This document shows positions 23,356 through 37,145 of a stretch of DNA of 64,000 nt, piece after piece. Source of the stretch: Henckelia pumila (Eukaryota; Streptophyta; Magnoliopsida; Lamiales; Gesneriaceae); NCBI RefSeq assembly GCF_033568475.1, contig NC_133120.1, positions 80,390,151 to 80,454,150 of the forward strand. Reading direction: 5' to 3'. Both the position numbers and the translations under genes were made by a program. Position 1 is the first letter of the stretch, and each line of letters begins with the position of its first letter. The notes below the pieces were generated by a model. That model searched no databases. It had not been told where the DNA came from and saw nothing but the letters and a program-made list of their open reading frames with translations.

Positions 23356-24085
23356 GGCCCCGACTCTAGTGATTGAGACCTGGTGAGTACTATTGAAGTT
23401 TTCAAATAGAGCGTTCGAGTACCTGGAATACAAAAAAGACAGACGTTAGATATACTATAATGAAATATTATTGTTTGTTATCACCAAAATTAAAAGATCT
23501 AACAAATATAATAAAATTTTATTGTTTATATTAAAATGTAATATATTGTAGCTAAATATAATAAAGTATTTTTTCAATTAAATATAATGATCGTGTAATG
23601 AGATATAAATGTATTTTCCTCTTCCAAAAATCAAGATTAAACTACATGCGCGGAGCCAATGATGGTTAATGAGACATTTGGATAATTTTTTTAAGGTAGG
23701 ATGAGCTCAACCGCCAAAAAATTAAATGGTCAAATGCCGTCACATTTTCCAAATTTAAGATTTTTCACATGCACATGAAATATTTCTTCTCTTACGATGA
23801 TACGAAATTTTAGTCATTAACTCGCCACCTTCTATAAAATGTGAGAGACCCAATAGTATAAGGATATGAGAAAAATTATTCGGGATAGATGATAGATAGA
23901 CTAACTCTCCAATTTCCAAACCCCCCACGCTACAGTGTTAAATAAAAAAAAATGAAAAAAAAAACTCACGCATGGAGACCTACGAGTTGTTCGATGTATA
24001 TTTTGGGCAGTGTCCGAAGAGTTAACTACAAAAATTACTATTTATATGCTAGTATCGAAATTTTCAAAACATATACATTTTTTAT

Positions 24086-24160
24086 AGGGTCGGTCTTGAG
24101 AAAATCGAGGCCCGGAGAGATAAAAAAATATAGGCTCTATCACATTAACTTGAAAACGCA

Positions 24161-24208
<48 letters not shown>

Positions 24209-24836
24209 TTAATATCATAATCAAAGTAAACCTTAATATAATTGTAAAGTTAGTTAATATAAATAATATTTTATATAATTTCTTAATATAACTTATTTAA
24301 AAAACCAATATTATATAAAATGCACCATACTTGTAATTTTTATATACGAAAAAGTCATTAATTATACAGTCCTATGAAATATCCTTAAATTTTGTTTTCA
24401 ATACAGATAATTGTTAAATTATTTAATATCTCTTGAATCATTGTTTTTTAACTTGGAAAATCTTCTTTTTGGGGAACAATTTTATTATAAATTCTCTCAA
24501 TTTAATTTAAAATTAGACACAATTCAAAATGTGTAAATAGAATAAGATCAAAAACAAAACAAAACAAAAATTACTTGTATATGAGAGGTGCACGTACAGT
24601 ACGAAAAATTGAAGATGAAAATTAAATTTGATAAACCTAACACAGATTGAAAGAAAGAAGTGATTAAATTATGGTTGTACGTGATTTTCATAGAGATATA
24701 TTCCCAAGTATTTTATTTTTCTTTAATTAACTAAAATTTTATGGATATTATAATAATTTATAAAAATAATTGGATCCTCTCTCAAAATGAGGCTCTGGGC
24801 GGTCGCCCGGCTCGCCCTCCGTATGGGCCGCCCCTG
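24086..24836. mobile_element. Second hAT-like remnant, with an (AAT)n tract inside
   Basis: The left edge reads TAGGGTCGGTCTTGAG and the right edge, on the opposite strand, CAGGGGCGGCCCATACGGAG, with matching 'gaggccc/gggcctc' words just inside. Those ends resemble hAT termini, but no duplication is clear. A perfect AAT microsatellite fills about 24162-24208. Confidence 0.4.
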
Positions 24837-25854
24837 ATCCTCTATACATGAGTACATGACCCAGTAGATGAAAGAGACCGAGTTTGCCATATTGTTTTTG
24901 AGTAAAATTCATTTTGGTATACAAATTATTAGTAAATTAACTAATTGGTGTAAGAACTATTAAAAATGACTTAATTGATACATGATAAAATTAAAAAAAA
25001 TTAAGTTTACCTTTAACTTAAATTTCTTTTAAGTCCAACTAATGTTATTAAAATCAATTAAGTATAATTTTATTTTCAAATTTTTTTATTGATTAATTTA
25101 AAATATTATGTTATTGTAATTTGTAAATTATATTATGATAAATTATTATTAACTCAAATTATAAAAAAATATTGAAAATATGATAAAATAAATATATGTT
25201 ATCGGAGCCCAATGAGATTATTTTTAAACTGTCGATTCAATCACTATTTTCGTTTTTTAAATCTGACATTGATTTGTTGGAAATTCGGAAAAAATATTTA
25301 ACATAATAGTTGTAGATCATGAAACAAATCTTCACGGAAAAAAATTTCACTTATTTTCTTGGTTTACGTATTTCTGACGACCAAAAATTTATGCACTAGA
25401 TTTAAGCATTTATGATAAGTTTGTAATTTATTTACTAATGATTAAATTTAAAAATAAAAAAATTATGTCATTATATTTTCATTCGTATATTAAAACATAA
25501 TTTAATTGTGTGTATGATTTATTTATTGAATACGATTTTATTAATATATAATTTTCATGTCAATTTTGTTGCCAAAGAAAAAGACAATATCTCAACATAG
25601 ATAGGAAAAAATATCATTTATTGTATATTTATTAATATTTTGAAATAGTTATTATATGTGAGTAAAATTTAAATATATTTTAAAAATAGTAAGATACTTA
25701 TTTATTTTAATTTTAAATAAATATTATTAGTTTTCCACTCTTAATCAATATAAAATAACTTTTAAAAATAAAACGTATCTTTTTGTTGAATTTACTAAAA
25801 ATAATTAGATTTAAAAGTAATTTATCAAAATGTAAAACTGACTTTTATTAGTTG

Positions 25855-25931
25855 AATCATGTATCAATCATTAAACCATTTATCAATAATTCATGTATCA
25901 ATTATTAAACTATTTATCAATAATTCATGAA
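25855..25931. repeat. Short tandem duplication, about 36-base unit
   Basis: A unit of the form TCATGTATCAAT-CATTAAAC-CATTTATCAATAAT is repeated twice with a few differences, followed by a partial third unit. No function suggested. Confidence 0.6.
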
Positions 25932-26742
25932 TCAAATTCATTTTTTTTAAAGGGAATATGTCATCTTTTTCCGTCAAGCGTTAACTTTGTTTGTTTCACG
26001 AGCTTAAACTTTTATTTTTTTTATATTATTATTATTATTATTTTTTTTTTTTGGAAATAACGAGCTTATACTTTTGATACAAGTGATAGGGTAAAATTGC
26101 ATGAATTTTTTTTAAAAAAAACGAAAAACCTCATATATATATAAATCAATATCGAAATGTGGTTGGATTTTTAAAGTCTTGGACATGAAGAAAATAAATT
26201 GGAATCTCTAATGGTTCACTTCTTGATATAGAAAGATGCGTATTACATTACATAACCAGAGATGATGAAAGAAACTAACTAAAAAATGACACATAACAAT
26301 TAATCTGTTATGTAACGAACTTTTGTGGTCCCTTCTCCCATCCAACAATGAGGAAAATGCTCCTGTAATTCAGTGATGAAATAGTAAACATGATTGCACG
26401 CCATAAGATATACATATAATATATACAGTTTTGATCCCCTGCACCCGAAATTTATAATATATATATATATATATATATTATATGTATATGGAAACTCACA
26501 CAAAATACCAAACTTTGAGCAAGACATTTGTGCACCCTAGCAAATAATAATGTGGCTCCATTATTGATAACATGCTATCCCATCAGTCCGATCCCATACG
26601 CTTACTTTACAACAGTTGCAAAAGAAAATCAAGTCCATAGCAGTAATGGTAACTCGCTCGAAACCATACCATCTCTTTTGTGCGTGCGTGCGTGTGTTTT
26701 TGTTCGACTACTCTTTATGTGCACTAGATCTCACCTTTGCCA

Positions 26743-28665
26743 CTACTGCTTGACTTGCAGTGAAGTCTCGATGCGTTCAATGAGCTTCTGCGCAGGCATC
26801 GCACCCTCCTGAAATTTGATGTATACAAATATATATTTTAAAAGTATGGATTTAATTAAAAACAGTTCCCAAAAGTGGTATCAAACATTAAATCAGTAAT
26901 TTGAATCATGAAACAGCATACGTTTCTTGTGTCTAGCCGTCTCAATTGAGTGCAACAGAGGTTTTCTCTAGACTAGCACAGTAGATAATGTTCTAAGACA
27001 GTAACAACTTTTTAGATGCTAAGCAAGCATTCAAGAAGTTCAATCAAATGAAAATAATACTTACAAATCGATCTAACGGTTTCCCATCCACAAACAAAAT
27101 GAAAGTAGGTAAAGCCTGAATGTTGTACTCGTCTGCAATTGTGGGATACATTTCGGTATCAATTTTCACCACTTGGATCTTATCTTTCATCAAAGAGCCC
27201 ACTTCTTCAAGAACAGGAACCATGAACTGGCAAGGACCGCACCTAAAAAGATCAAAAGCTGAATCAAATAAATTCAAGTGAGAAGTTGACAGCACTCAGC
27301 ATCCATACTAGCTCAACACCAGTTGAACAAAGTATTTCTGGTATTCTAACATTGTGAACCTAAATTGGTCGCTTTGCTATTATAGTAACTGTATAAACCA
27401 AAACAGGTAATTGGGACAATGGTTGTCAGATAGAGAAACCGCTGCAGATGAAAGAAGCAAGAGAAACATACCAAGTTGCATAGAAGTCGACGAACACTGG
27501 TTTATCAGATTTCTCCAACAACTCGTCAAAAGAAGAAAATATCTCCTTCTTTGATGCAAGCTGATGCAATAACACTCACAACTGTTAAATATCCAAGATC
27601 CTTAAATCCAACCTTTTCTACATTAAAGTATGGAGACAGATGAAGCTCAAATAACTCATCTGAATTACACAGATAAACAACCTAGTTACCGTCAACTATT
27701 TGTGCACATAACTTTACTTTTTCACCGATTATCTTCAGGTTTCCTTTCTTTTGGATTTAAAACAAAGACCGTTTTAAAATGCTTCATGCCTGAAATTTCC
27801 TATGCATAAAGCTACAAAGCCTCATCGGAAGATTTGCATTTAAGGGAGTGGTCAATTTTTTTAGTGTATTGAATTACACAGGAGCAATTTGATGAAATGG
27901 CCCAAGCCTCATCCTTGTAAACTACAACAAAGTCTAACGTTTCTCTTTATTGTTTTTCACAACCTTCTGGCTTGTGAATCAACATCAGCTACTTTACTTT
28001 CACGAGTAGCTAATTTGAACGAATATGAAGCATTAGCATTATGAATTTATGATCCAACATTATCTACAACGATGTTGAGAGAAAATTCAACCTAATTTAA
28101 TCCAACTGCATCATGAGAAGTATGATATATATTTTAAGCACAACATTTTGCACTATCAGAATATCTTCTTCAACTGAAAAATCAAGAAATAAAAATGGCA
28201 CAAGTCTGCAGAAAAATCACACCCTTCGCAATTTCGGGGAAACCAAGGAACAACAAAAGAAAGAATTCCACCTAACATCGTGTACAACGCAATTCCATTT
28301 GTAACAACAAAAAGTTTTGAAGTTTCGAACTAACAATTCATCGCATAAAAGCGAAGAAAGAAAAAGAAAGATTCCATCAGCCCAGAATAAAAATATATCA
28401 GAAAAGACCTTCAAATGAATTTCTAACCAAAACCCAAAGAAAATTAAGCAAACAAAAGGTCCAAAATTTTTTCTTTAACAATTACCAGCGTGAGGCTTCG
28501 GGGTCTAGATTCATATTTGAGGGACTTGCTCCGAGTATTCAAACTGCGGAGCTCCTTTGGAAATTGAAGAGAAGAAAATAGCGGAAACTTCACTTTCCCC
28601 GATGCAGAAGACGGCGGCGATTTAACGGCGGTTCCGGTGACTGCGGGCGAAATTGAAACGGCCAT
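26743..28665 (-). CDS. TRX y: Chloroplast thioredoxin, y type
   Basis: Four exons: 28665-28486, 27560-27472, 27242-27065, 26808-26743, giving 170 residues. The first 60 are Ser-, Pro- and Lys-rich with few acids, as in a chloroplast transit peptide. The thioredoxin fold follows: SSFDELLEKSDKP, VDFYATW, the redox centre WCGPC (residues 90-94, split by an intron after the TG of the Trp codon), DKIQVVKIDTE, and the cis-Pro segment ALPTFILFVDG. The last exon encodes EGAMPAQKLIERIETSLQVK. The y type reduces stromal targets, notably 2-Cys peroxiredoxin Q, glutathione peroxidases and methionine sulfoxide reductase. The assignment to y over x or z rests on remembered similarity (QFMVP, KIQVVKIDTE). 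Frame, length and active site are intact. The neighbours are unrelated. Confidence 0.93.
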
Positions 28666-28689
28666 TTCCGCCGTTCTTTTTATGGATAT

Positions 28690-29475
28690 ACAGTAATTAG
28701 AGCTAAATTGCTATTTCAGTATCACTGAACAAGAAGATTTAAAGGGAAACGCGTGTTCATGTGAAATATATATTATAGAGAAGAGGAATGCGACTTTTTC
28801 CGTTTTGCGTGGGGATTGAAAGTAAATTTTTTTTTAAAAAAAAATTAATACATTTAAAATAAAGTGTTTTTTTTAATTTTACTTATGAAATAACAAATTT
28901 TCTGTAAATTTTTTAGCAGTTATTTACAAATTTTTTAAAACACGTTGCATTAAGCTAATTAATTATTTGATAGTTTTGGGAAAGCTTAGAAGTTCGAATG
29001 AAAGTGATATTACGTGAGGAGATGCACAAATAATTTTTTTTAGAAAGAAATGGAATACTAATAGATTTTTTTTATTTGGAAAGTAGAGATAATATATATT
29101 TTTATAATGTAGACAAACAAAACTTCAACTTCAAAACTCTAAAGCAATCAAGCCTCGTGAAGCAACCAAACCTGGAGTGCTCGTTAAGGCAAGGAAGCCA
29201 CTGTCAAATTACATCTGTATCCTTTATTAAAGTAATAAATATGTATTCATAAAAAAGAAAAGAAAATAAAATAAAAGAAAAGAAATAGATATGTAAGTTT
29301 AAGGAAAATTTCTTGGGCTGGAAAGAAAGAGGCAAGCTATTGCTTTTATAGTCAAGGGGTCACTACAGTTTACAAACTTTCATAGGTTTGCAGAAAATTT
29401 CGAAAAGAGTGGAAAATGACATGCAAACCGGAAACCTCCGTCTCTTGGAAATGTCTATTAATGGACAAGCTAAAA
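28690..29475. other. Spacer between thioredoxin y start and the next gene's stop
   Basis: It holds the thioredoxin promoter, with no convincing TATA box, and the 3' flank of the next gene, with A/T runs around 28830-28870. No gene or repeat is seen. Confidence 0.5.
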
Positions 29476-32226
29476 TCAGCCATCACTCGTCAATGTGAAG
29501 GCAAGAAGTACCATTACAAGTGTGCAGAAAATGGTTGCACCCGAAAACAGCCACATAGCCTTGCTTTTCGGTTTCTGGCTAACTTGACTGCTCGATTCCA
29601 CCTCTTTAAGAAGTTCCCTCACTTCTTCCATATCCGAGTCTTTGGCCGCTTGTAGTAATCTGTTTTGTATTTTCGCAAGTTTATTTAGCTTCCTATCTCT
29701 AGCAGTGTTCTTCGTTGGCCAGAGAAAACCTGTCATTTTCCACAAAAAGATGCCCATATAGATGGCTACAATACAATCCACACTGTAATGGTGGCGCTCC
29801 CGGATTTCGCGTTGGGCGCTGTGTAACACGAGGATCCAGATAAGTGCTGAGCTGAACCCTCCATAAGCTTCCTGAAAGAAACGAGGCAAAATGAATCGAT
29901 CAATACTGACAATTCACACAAGTTGTCAGGGCGTTTTGAATGAAACATTTGGTTTGTATACGTACTGTCCAGGCCATAGCTGTCAAGACTGCAACAAGCA
30001 TATGGCCACTGTATAGCAGGTCGTTGCATCCGCCCCCAGCTTTTTTCAAAAGATTCAGCCACGATGAAGATGCCTCCGAAGCTGTAGGTCTAAGAAAATC
30101 AGTAAGAAAGTTCATCAACCCCCACTCTGGTTGGAAATCAAGGCCACGATCTCCGGCAACAGCTGAAAGTAGGATGGATCGAATTATTGCAGCTCCCAAG
30201 AAGTGTTGAAATGTTCAAATAACATCCTTGCCATTAGATAAAATATTTGCTACAAGGGCAGACTCTCAATCCTATAATACTCAACATTGTTTGCTAGTAG
30301 AAGCTCAATCCTTATTATACAATGCAATAAATTCTTATTAAACAACCAGAAAATGTTATACAAACTATGAAATTGTTACTTGACACTCCGATTAAGAACT
30401 AAATATTTTAAACCTCTCTCATGAGGGTGAACTTGGTTCATTCAATACTTATGGACTAAACGGATCACTATGCAAACATGAAGACATGTTGGAGGGCCTT
30501 TATGATGGTAAGACAGTTGGCTGAATGAACTAAAGATTCAGGATATATAAAAAAATTTCCAAAACAGTAGCGTACATATGATCATGAAGAGAATAATAAA
30601 GATGGGATACCATATGCAAAATCATGTTGAATGATATGTCGTATAGCATTAGAATCTGTAGCATATGGAACATAATACTTCTGAGCCCATCGATGGGGTT
30701 GTGCGGGGACTTTAAACCGAGCAGACGCACACCACGGGCGCGGTGAAGGAAGTATCGTAGACACAAAAGCTATTGCCCGAAGAAGCCGCCCAATACCCAT
30801 GGTGAACATGTATCTAGCACCTAGGCCTAGGCCAGGGGCTTCAATGGAGTCAAATAATACTGAGAATGCAAGCATTATAAACAACATCAAGAAATGGTGC
30901 AATCCAATGATACGAGCTCTCAAAATATCAACCACTGTTGGAGGCAATTTCTCATTGAATGCAAGCAGCAACCACTGGCCGACATCAGGAAGGGGTGCTG
31001 TAGCACTATCAAAAATTAGGAAGCCCATTATATAATCAGTATTCATAGTTATTCAGTGCAATATGCAAAAAAAAAAAAGTTTCAAGGAGACAGGAGTCAT
31101 AGTTTACCAATTTTATGGGTGAGTTAAAATGTAGAGTCTGCTGGATTAGGGGATCTATTGCTTCCTACCGCCAAACAATAATCTCCAAGAACTTAATATA
31201 AACTAACGAAACCCAAATCCAAGACAAACAGCCACGGACAAGAAGGTTTTTTGAAGCAACATTAAAAAATCGAGTTGATGGAAGTTTTACTTTTAATGCA
31301 CTTTCCAAATCTAAACAGGGGATCTCAATGAACACAAATTGCTAACCATACGCGATCCCCATTTGAAAAAATTAACTTCTCCTACCTCTAGAATAAAAAG
31401 GTGATATACCAATACATTATCAGCATTGTCCAATTTATTTCTGAATGAAATCTTCTGCTCCATTTCGTGCTTCATTTTGTGTTACGCAAGTATATGTGAT
31501 ATAATGTTTTCGATAATGTAAAGATCAACTTGCCATATAATAAAAGAATTTATTGTCTGTAAATATCAAATTTATCATGAAACACAAAAGGAGCAGAATC
31601 CTTTTCAATAATTTGTTTCCCCTTGCATTTTCAGATCCCAAATCTCAACCAACAGCCCAATGGCCGAATTTTAAACTACAAAAAGAAATCACACAGCTCG
31701 GTCATGTTAAGAAAATCACAACAGCAATCAGCAAAAAGACAACTCCAGTTGCAACTAAATCTTGGCCACATAGTATGCAACAACCAAACGATCCATAAAA
31801 ATCCAAGACCCTTTCTGTAAAACATAGAAAACGGAAAGAAAAATAGTTGAAGCCTCAGGAACTCCCACAAAAAAAAGCTCAAATTTACAATCTTTTCTAG
31901 TCAACATACTTGTGCCATTCGAGCCCAAGAACAGCGGTAACAGATCGAACAGAAATGGCCTCGAAGAGAAGAGCCGAGAGCATAAAAATCAACGAGAGGA
32001 TAAAGGGAATGGCGGCGCGTAGCTCCAAAGACCAGTACTTGTAAGATATTACGCGTAAAACGGCGGCTATAGCTAGCGCGGCCCAAAGAACGGGCTGCAG
32101 CTGATCGTGCCAGGCCGGCGATATGTGGCGAAGGTAATCTATGCCCACATATGCAATTGCGGTGAAGCCAAGCCCGCCGATGCTAAGCGGACGGAGGCAC
32201 CGCCGGGAGAGCGGCGGGAGACTCAT
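29476..32226 (-). CDS. PAP2/sphingomyelin-synthase-like polytopic membrane protein
   Basis: Four exons: 32226-31910, 31005-30611, 30162-29966, 29871-29476, phases 2, 1 and 0, 434 residues. The start is the only Met before the first hydrophobic stretch. Hydrophobic segments occupy most of the first 230 residues and recur around residues 285-350 and at the C-terminus. The catalytic motifs of the PAP2_C/sphingomyelin synthase family are visible: C-N-D-L-L-Y-S-G-H at 283-291 and H-H-Y-S-V-D at 330-335, supplying the His, His and Asp of the head-group transfer triad. Family members move phosphate head groups between lipids, such as phosphoinositol to ceramide. It looks unlike the plant IPC synthases I know and more like the second plant group annotated as sphingomyelin synthetase family, so the substrate is uncertain. 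A lysine-rich segment precedes the last helix. Confidence 0.88.
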
Positions 32227-32229
32227 AAC

Positions 32230-33047
32230 ACATTCGCCGATTCGAGGGCAGAGCAGCGCTTTGATGATTGAAACAGTGATATTTTTTTCATTCGCTATTT
32301 CTAATTATTCAAAATTTAATTGCAGAAATAATATTTTGCTACTATTAGATAGAAAACTGCCAATAACTAATATTTCCCCATTAAAGTATTAACCAATATT
32401 AGTCAGTATCCTTACACAGAATGCAAAATTTAGATAATTTTGTGTTCGATGGAGGGAGTGTATTGCAAGCTCTAAAATAAGTTATATTATGTATGTTTTC
32501 TTCAAAAATCTATATGAAAATTAGATCAATAATAGAATGTTTTTTCAATATCTAGTATTATATAGAATATGAACATATTTAATATTATATTAATAATTAA
32601 AATAACATACAATATCATCTACCGATCGAATATATATTCGATCGATCAGTTATTGATTAAACCGAATTAACCAATTTTTAGGGGGAAAAAAGGCGTATCT
32701 TTGGATATTAGCTAGGGCAACAATTTTTTGCAAGTGGTAAGAATGAGAATATTGATTTATTGATTGCCAAATGTAAAGGCTAATCCCCAAAACAAATATA
32801 TATACAATGAACATTGTCTGAAATGGAATGCTAGTTTAATGAAGTATTTAATTTTAACTAATGATCATTAGAATACACATCCAAAGTCAACGTGCCAAAC
32901 TATAAATTACCTAGCTAGGTAGAAATTAGAAAAGAAAACCCCTTTTCCTCTTGTATGAAAATATAAAAGAATAAAATATATCTACTTATATGGAAAAAAA
33001 ATTAAAGAATTAATTAATTTTGGAAGGCATTTTATTAATATACATGC
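32230..33047. other. Spacer, no gene seen
   Basis: AT-rich DNA covering the promoter of the PAP2-like gene and the 3' flank of the UPF0496 gene. An ATCGATCG-like inverted word lies near 32625-32645. Nothing else is supported. Confidence 0.45.
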
Positions 33048-34770
33048 CTATTGGCAAATTTCCTTGATCACCATTGCTCTAGCTCGATTGATGGTAACAA
33101 GGCAGAGGTACACATGCTCTTCAAGCTCCTCCACCTGTTTCTTGAACCCTAATTCACTCTGTTTCAGCTCCTTCAACACTTGAAAACAAAGCCTATAATC
33201 TTCCCTCTTCTCCAAACAGAACTGAATCATTGTCTTGTTGCGTTCGATGTCGTCTTGAAGTCGGCCGACGAGCCGGCTCATCGTGTCGAAATCCCGGTTC
33301 AAGATATATGCACCCTTTGCTGCTACATCGAGCAGCCCCAGTGTTCTTCTCAAAGATCCAAATGATGACTTCAAGAACCCGAGATTTACGATCTTTTTCT
33401 TCAGCGGTTTCATAGGCAAACTCAAGAGTACTGCCGGCCCCATTAGTAGAGCTGTGAGAGTGTGTACTGCTAAGAACATGGCTGCTGCAGCGACTACACC
33501 ACAGGCTATTGTTGCGCAAACCCCCGAAGCCTTGTTAAAATATTTGATCAGTTTTATTTTTCTTGCCACCCTTTTCCTCTTAGACTTCAAATGTTGTACG
33601 ACAGATGAATGCCTCTCGTGGATGTGATCGAAATCTTGTTTGCTCATATAGGAGAAGGGGTCTTTTAGAATAGCACAAGAATGCTGCTGCAGCTCGGATG
33701 CAATGAAGCTCAACTGGTTGGAGGAGTAGTGCGTGATTGAATCCATAATTACTTGGTTGATGAATCCATGATCGGCTCGAATTTCGCTCAAGATTTCGAG
33801 AAGTTGGCTGCAGAATTTTGAGGCTTCTGCACTTGTATCAAAGTAGTTTAACATAAGGGATTTGAGATCAAGCGATGATTTGGTCGAAACAAGGGCCGAT
33901 TGATCAAGAACTTGTGTGATGGTTTCTTGGCCGGGCTGAAGGATTATTTCTGCGAGCCCGGCGCCGTGGAAGATATTGGTCCGCGATGAAGATGGATTGT
34001 TTACCATCAACTGAACTTTTAAGAAGAAATCAGCGTAGGATTTGGTTCTCACTGCACAAAGATATTCATCATTGACATTGAGGGTTCTGCCAGATTCTTT
34101 CATTTTCTTCCTGTCTGCATAAAATGAATGTTAATAAAATTTGTCAATCATATATATATATTGGAAAATTGCTTTTTTGGTCTCGTATGTTTATCACTTT
34201 ACTATTTTAGTTCTTTATATTTTCAGATTTCAGTTTTAGTCTGCTATCTTTATTTTTTTGGCAATTTTAGTCATTTTTCCGACGTGGCACCAATTCAGTG
34301 TTGATGTGGAGCTGACGTGTACAGTGCCACGTAAGCATTTTCGAATAAAAAGAACCAACATTACCAAAAATCAAAACATTCAGGACTAAAACTGAAATGT
34401 GAAAACATAAAAAACCAAAATCGCAAAATAACAAACATACCGGATTAAATTTGCAATTTTCCATATATATATATATATTAATTTGAAGTGCATGTGTAAT
34501 AAGGAAAGATACTTGAAGAGGCAAAAATTGAAGAGTGCACACAATAAATCAAAGGCACAATTTGAGGATACTACTAGGTATCGGGATGGTTATAACAACT
34601 ATTACAATCATGAAATTGAACTCCATTAACTTGTATCATTGAAGAAAAATAAACTTCTAGTACTTTTAAGAGGAAAAAAATAATAATCATGTATCAATTA
34701 TCATTATCGATCATTACACGAAAAGCCGACCTTTCTTCCTGATCACTGAGTTTCTGAATCCTTGCCACAT
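33048..34770 (-). CDS. UPF0496 (DUF677) family protein
   Basis: The main exon is 34114-33048. A short first exon at 34770-34731 (MWQGFRNSVIRKK) joins in frame by a GT-AG phase-1 intron, giving 368 residues; without it the protein could start at 34103 with 351. The family signature DEYLCAVRTKSYADFF follows the start. Two adjacent hydrophobic helices separated by a short turn lie near residues 209-247, flanked by Lys/Arg-rich stretches, and the C-terminal third is a predicted coiled coil (long Glu/Lys/Leu heptads). Family members in Arabidopsis and rice are of unknown function and thought to be membrane-attached. The intron carries a MULE-type element, a likely late enlargement. The first exon is less sure than the rest. 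Confidence 0.87.
34163..34462. mobile_element. Small MULE-like MITE in the UPF0496 intron
   Basis: 300 bases with inverted ends GGAAAATTGCTTTTTTGGTC and, at the right on the other strand, GGAAAATTGCAAATTTAATC. The ends resemble the larger element at 17112. It is embedded in an AT microsatellite on both sides, so the 9-base duplication cannot be read without ambiguity. The centre has paired GACGTGGCAC and GTGCCACGT words. Confidence 0.65.
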
Positions 34771-35883
34771 CTCCCGTGTGTTTTCTTGGTTGCAGAGTAC
34801 GACGAAGAAGCAGCTTCGAATCCGACGAACAAAGAGTGAAACTATATTAATCATATGCAACAGTTGTAATCATCTGGAAACAATGTAGTTTATATCCTAT
34901 ATATGTTGCCTGTGAAATCAGCCAACGTTTAAAGACAGATAAAGGGCAGTTTAAATTAAGTTTGTATTTCACGTCATCTATTTTGGATAAATCAAGAGCT
35001 GCATCTCATCTATTTATATATGTATAGTTTTGAAAGAGAGAGAATCTTGTGGAAGATGTTTGGCAAGGATAATGGCTGCTGCTTATGTCTATCCTCTTGT
35101 CTCTTCTTGCACAATATATGCATGACTTTAGTTGAATATTGGTTATACTATTTTAGAGTTTAATTAATTAACTAATTAACTCTACCAATTAAGATTTCTT
35201 TCATGCATATATGCATATGCTGCTATTCGATCTGCGATTTTATAATGTTACCTCACTTGATACTTAGATACTTACGATAAGTGATCATCATATCAAAATT
35301 ATATATATATATATATATAAATTTTTTTTGCCCATATGATCAAAACATGCTAAGTTGAAAATCATGAAATTATTATACAAGAGGTAGGCACTTAATTATG
35401 TTGTAGAATTAAAAATATAAAGTGTATAAAGAAATAATTGACAATGTATTATATACGTATCCAACAAAAGAAAGGTAATTTTTTTTTTGTTAACTATTTT
35501 GGGCAAACTTAACCCCCAAAAAATGATTGGGTAAGGATCTTGATCACTAAGAAAAGTTGGCAAATACACATGAAAAGTCTTCCAACAAATCCCGTGTATT
35601 TTCGGTTGTCAACCCACGTAAATAATTGCCATGCATTTTGATATTTATACGTTTATTTTCCACGTGGAGTCTTAATATCCAGACATGTACATAAGATTAC
35701 TACATTCAAGAAAAGTTATAAAACCTCGACCACTTATTACAAGCTACCGAATGTGTTGTCCTAACGTAGAGGCTTCTTTTTGGTGTGATATGCTTAACAA
35801 GTGCATGCATATTTCATATCTCTAATTTATTCACTAATTATATATGCATGCGATCGCTTAGATCTTTAAGCCACTTTGTCTGT

Positions 35884-36020
35884 ATTTTGGTATATACCGA
35901 ATCAAAAATTTCGATATCATTATCATACCGTACATAATTAATTTTTGGTATATCGAAAAATCGATAAATTCAATGCGGTAACCTCGATATATAAAAAAAT
36001 CGATATTTTTTCCCATCTAT
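35884..36020. mobile_element. Partial, diverged copy of the GGTATACC hAT MITE family
   Basis: Words such as TTTGGTATATACCGAATCA, TCGATATC and ATACCGTA match the interior of the element at 13538, but the TAGGGG terminus and the flanking duplication are missing. Confidence 0.4.
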
Positions 36021-37145
36021 TCTCAGTTTAAAATATATATGATCCAGTGTTAACAACATCTCTTACTCGATTTAAAAAAACAATAAAAAAAGAGAAATTT
36101 CATCTACATAGTGAGATGTTATGTCTTATATATGACTCCATAAAAAAAAAAAAAACAAAACAAAATATCGAGAACGTATCGATTTTGATTCCTCTTTAAT
36201 TTATATGTCAAAACATGGGCTAACGCTGACATACATATATAGATGAGACTCTTGGGAGGTGGTAATTGATTTCTACATCAATTTACCAACTCTAGGGTGA
36301 CGAAATTTACGAAAAAATCCAACTTTGCTCGAAGCAAATTCTTCACACTTTAAATAGAATAATAAGCTTATAAAATTTTGAAAAATAAAAGAAAATTGAA
36401 CTTTCCAAGAAACTAAACATAGACTTTGATACTATAGGTAAGATAGTGTCCCGTAGTCGACAACATCAACGATCCCAATTTATTCGAGGTCACGGCGTCC
36501 AAAAATTAAGCTAGAAATTCTTGTTTTTTTTAAAAAAAAAAAATTTAAGTTTTTTTTTAAAAAAAATATTTTTGTAACCAAACACAATAATTTTAAGAAT
36601 TATGTTTAAAAAAAATATATATATTTTATCCTCCTAACTTTTTAACCAAACGGACTCTCGATATTAAAATAAATCGGAATTATCGATTAGTACAAATAAA
36701 AAGTTATAACTTTTTGTTAGAAACAAAAGTTTTGATACCGCCACGGCGCCACCGCCGCTTAGTGGAGGTGTTACAAACAAGGAAATATATAGTTGATATA
36801 TTATATATATATCTACTTGTGCAAAACCCTTTTGATCAAGTTTCTATTATTGGCATTATGTATTTATGTTACTATATTTAGATTTATAATAAATTGAAGC
36901 TTCCAAGATTATACTTTCTTGAGTCATCAGAAGAGTAAACTCGTGGCAATATTATAATCTAAAATTTGCAATGTGATTTTTTTAAAAAGAACACGATTAT
37001 AATTATTTTTTTTAAAAAATAAAGCACTTCATCAAGGAAGATTTTTTTATGTGATTTTAAAATATTCATTCTATTTGGTTCCATTTTTTATGGTTATTAA
37101 ACTCACAACCGCTATCATTCAGTGTGCATCGAATAAATCTTCAGG

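Larger units (their letters stand above)
18900..26230. other. Gene-free repeat region between ASR and thioredoxin genes
   Basis: Very AT-rich. The listed transposon pieces, AT or AAT microsatellites and a small tandem duplication account for roughly a third. The remainder shows no reading frame, RNA gene or repeat that I can identify. Confidence 0.5.

Noticed and set aside
20650-23360. One large hAT element spanning 20655-23355, because ACTCTAAT and ACTCTAGT flank it
   Set aside because: The two outer ends are not inverted copies of each other, while a smaller unit at 22603-23355 has its own matching ends.
25855-25931. Direct repeats as a CRISPR-like array
   Set aside because: Only two imperfect AT-rich units, no spacers and a plant nuclear context.
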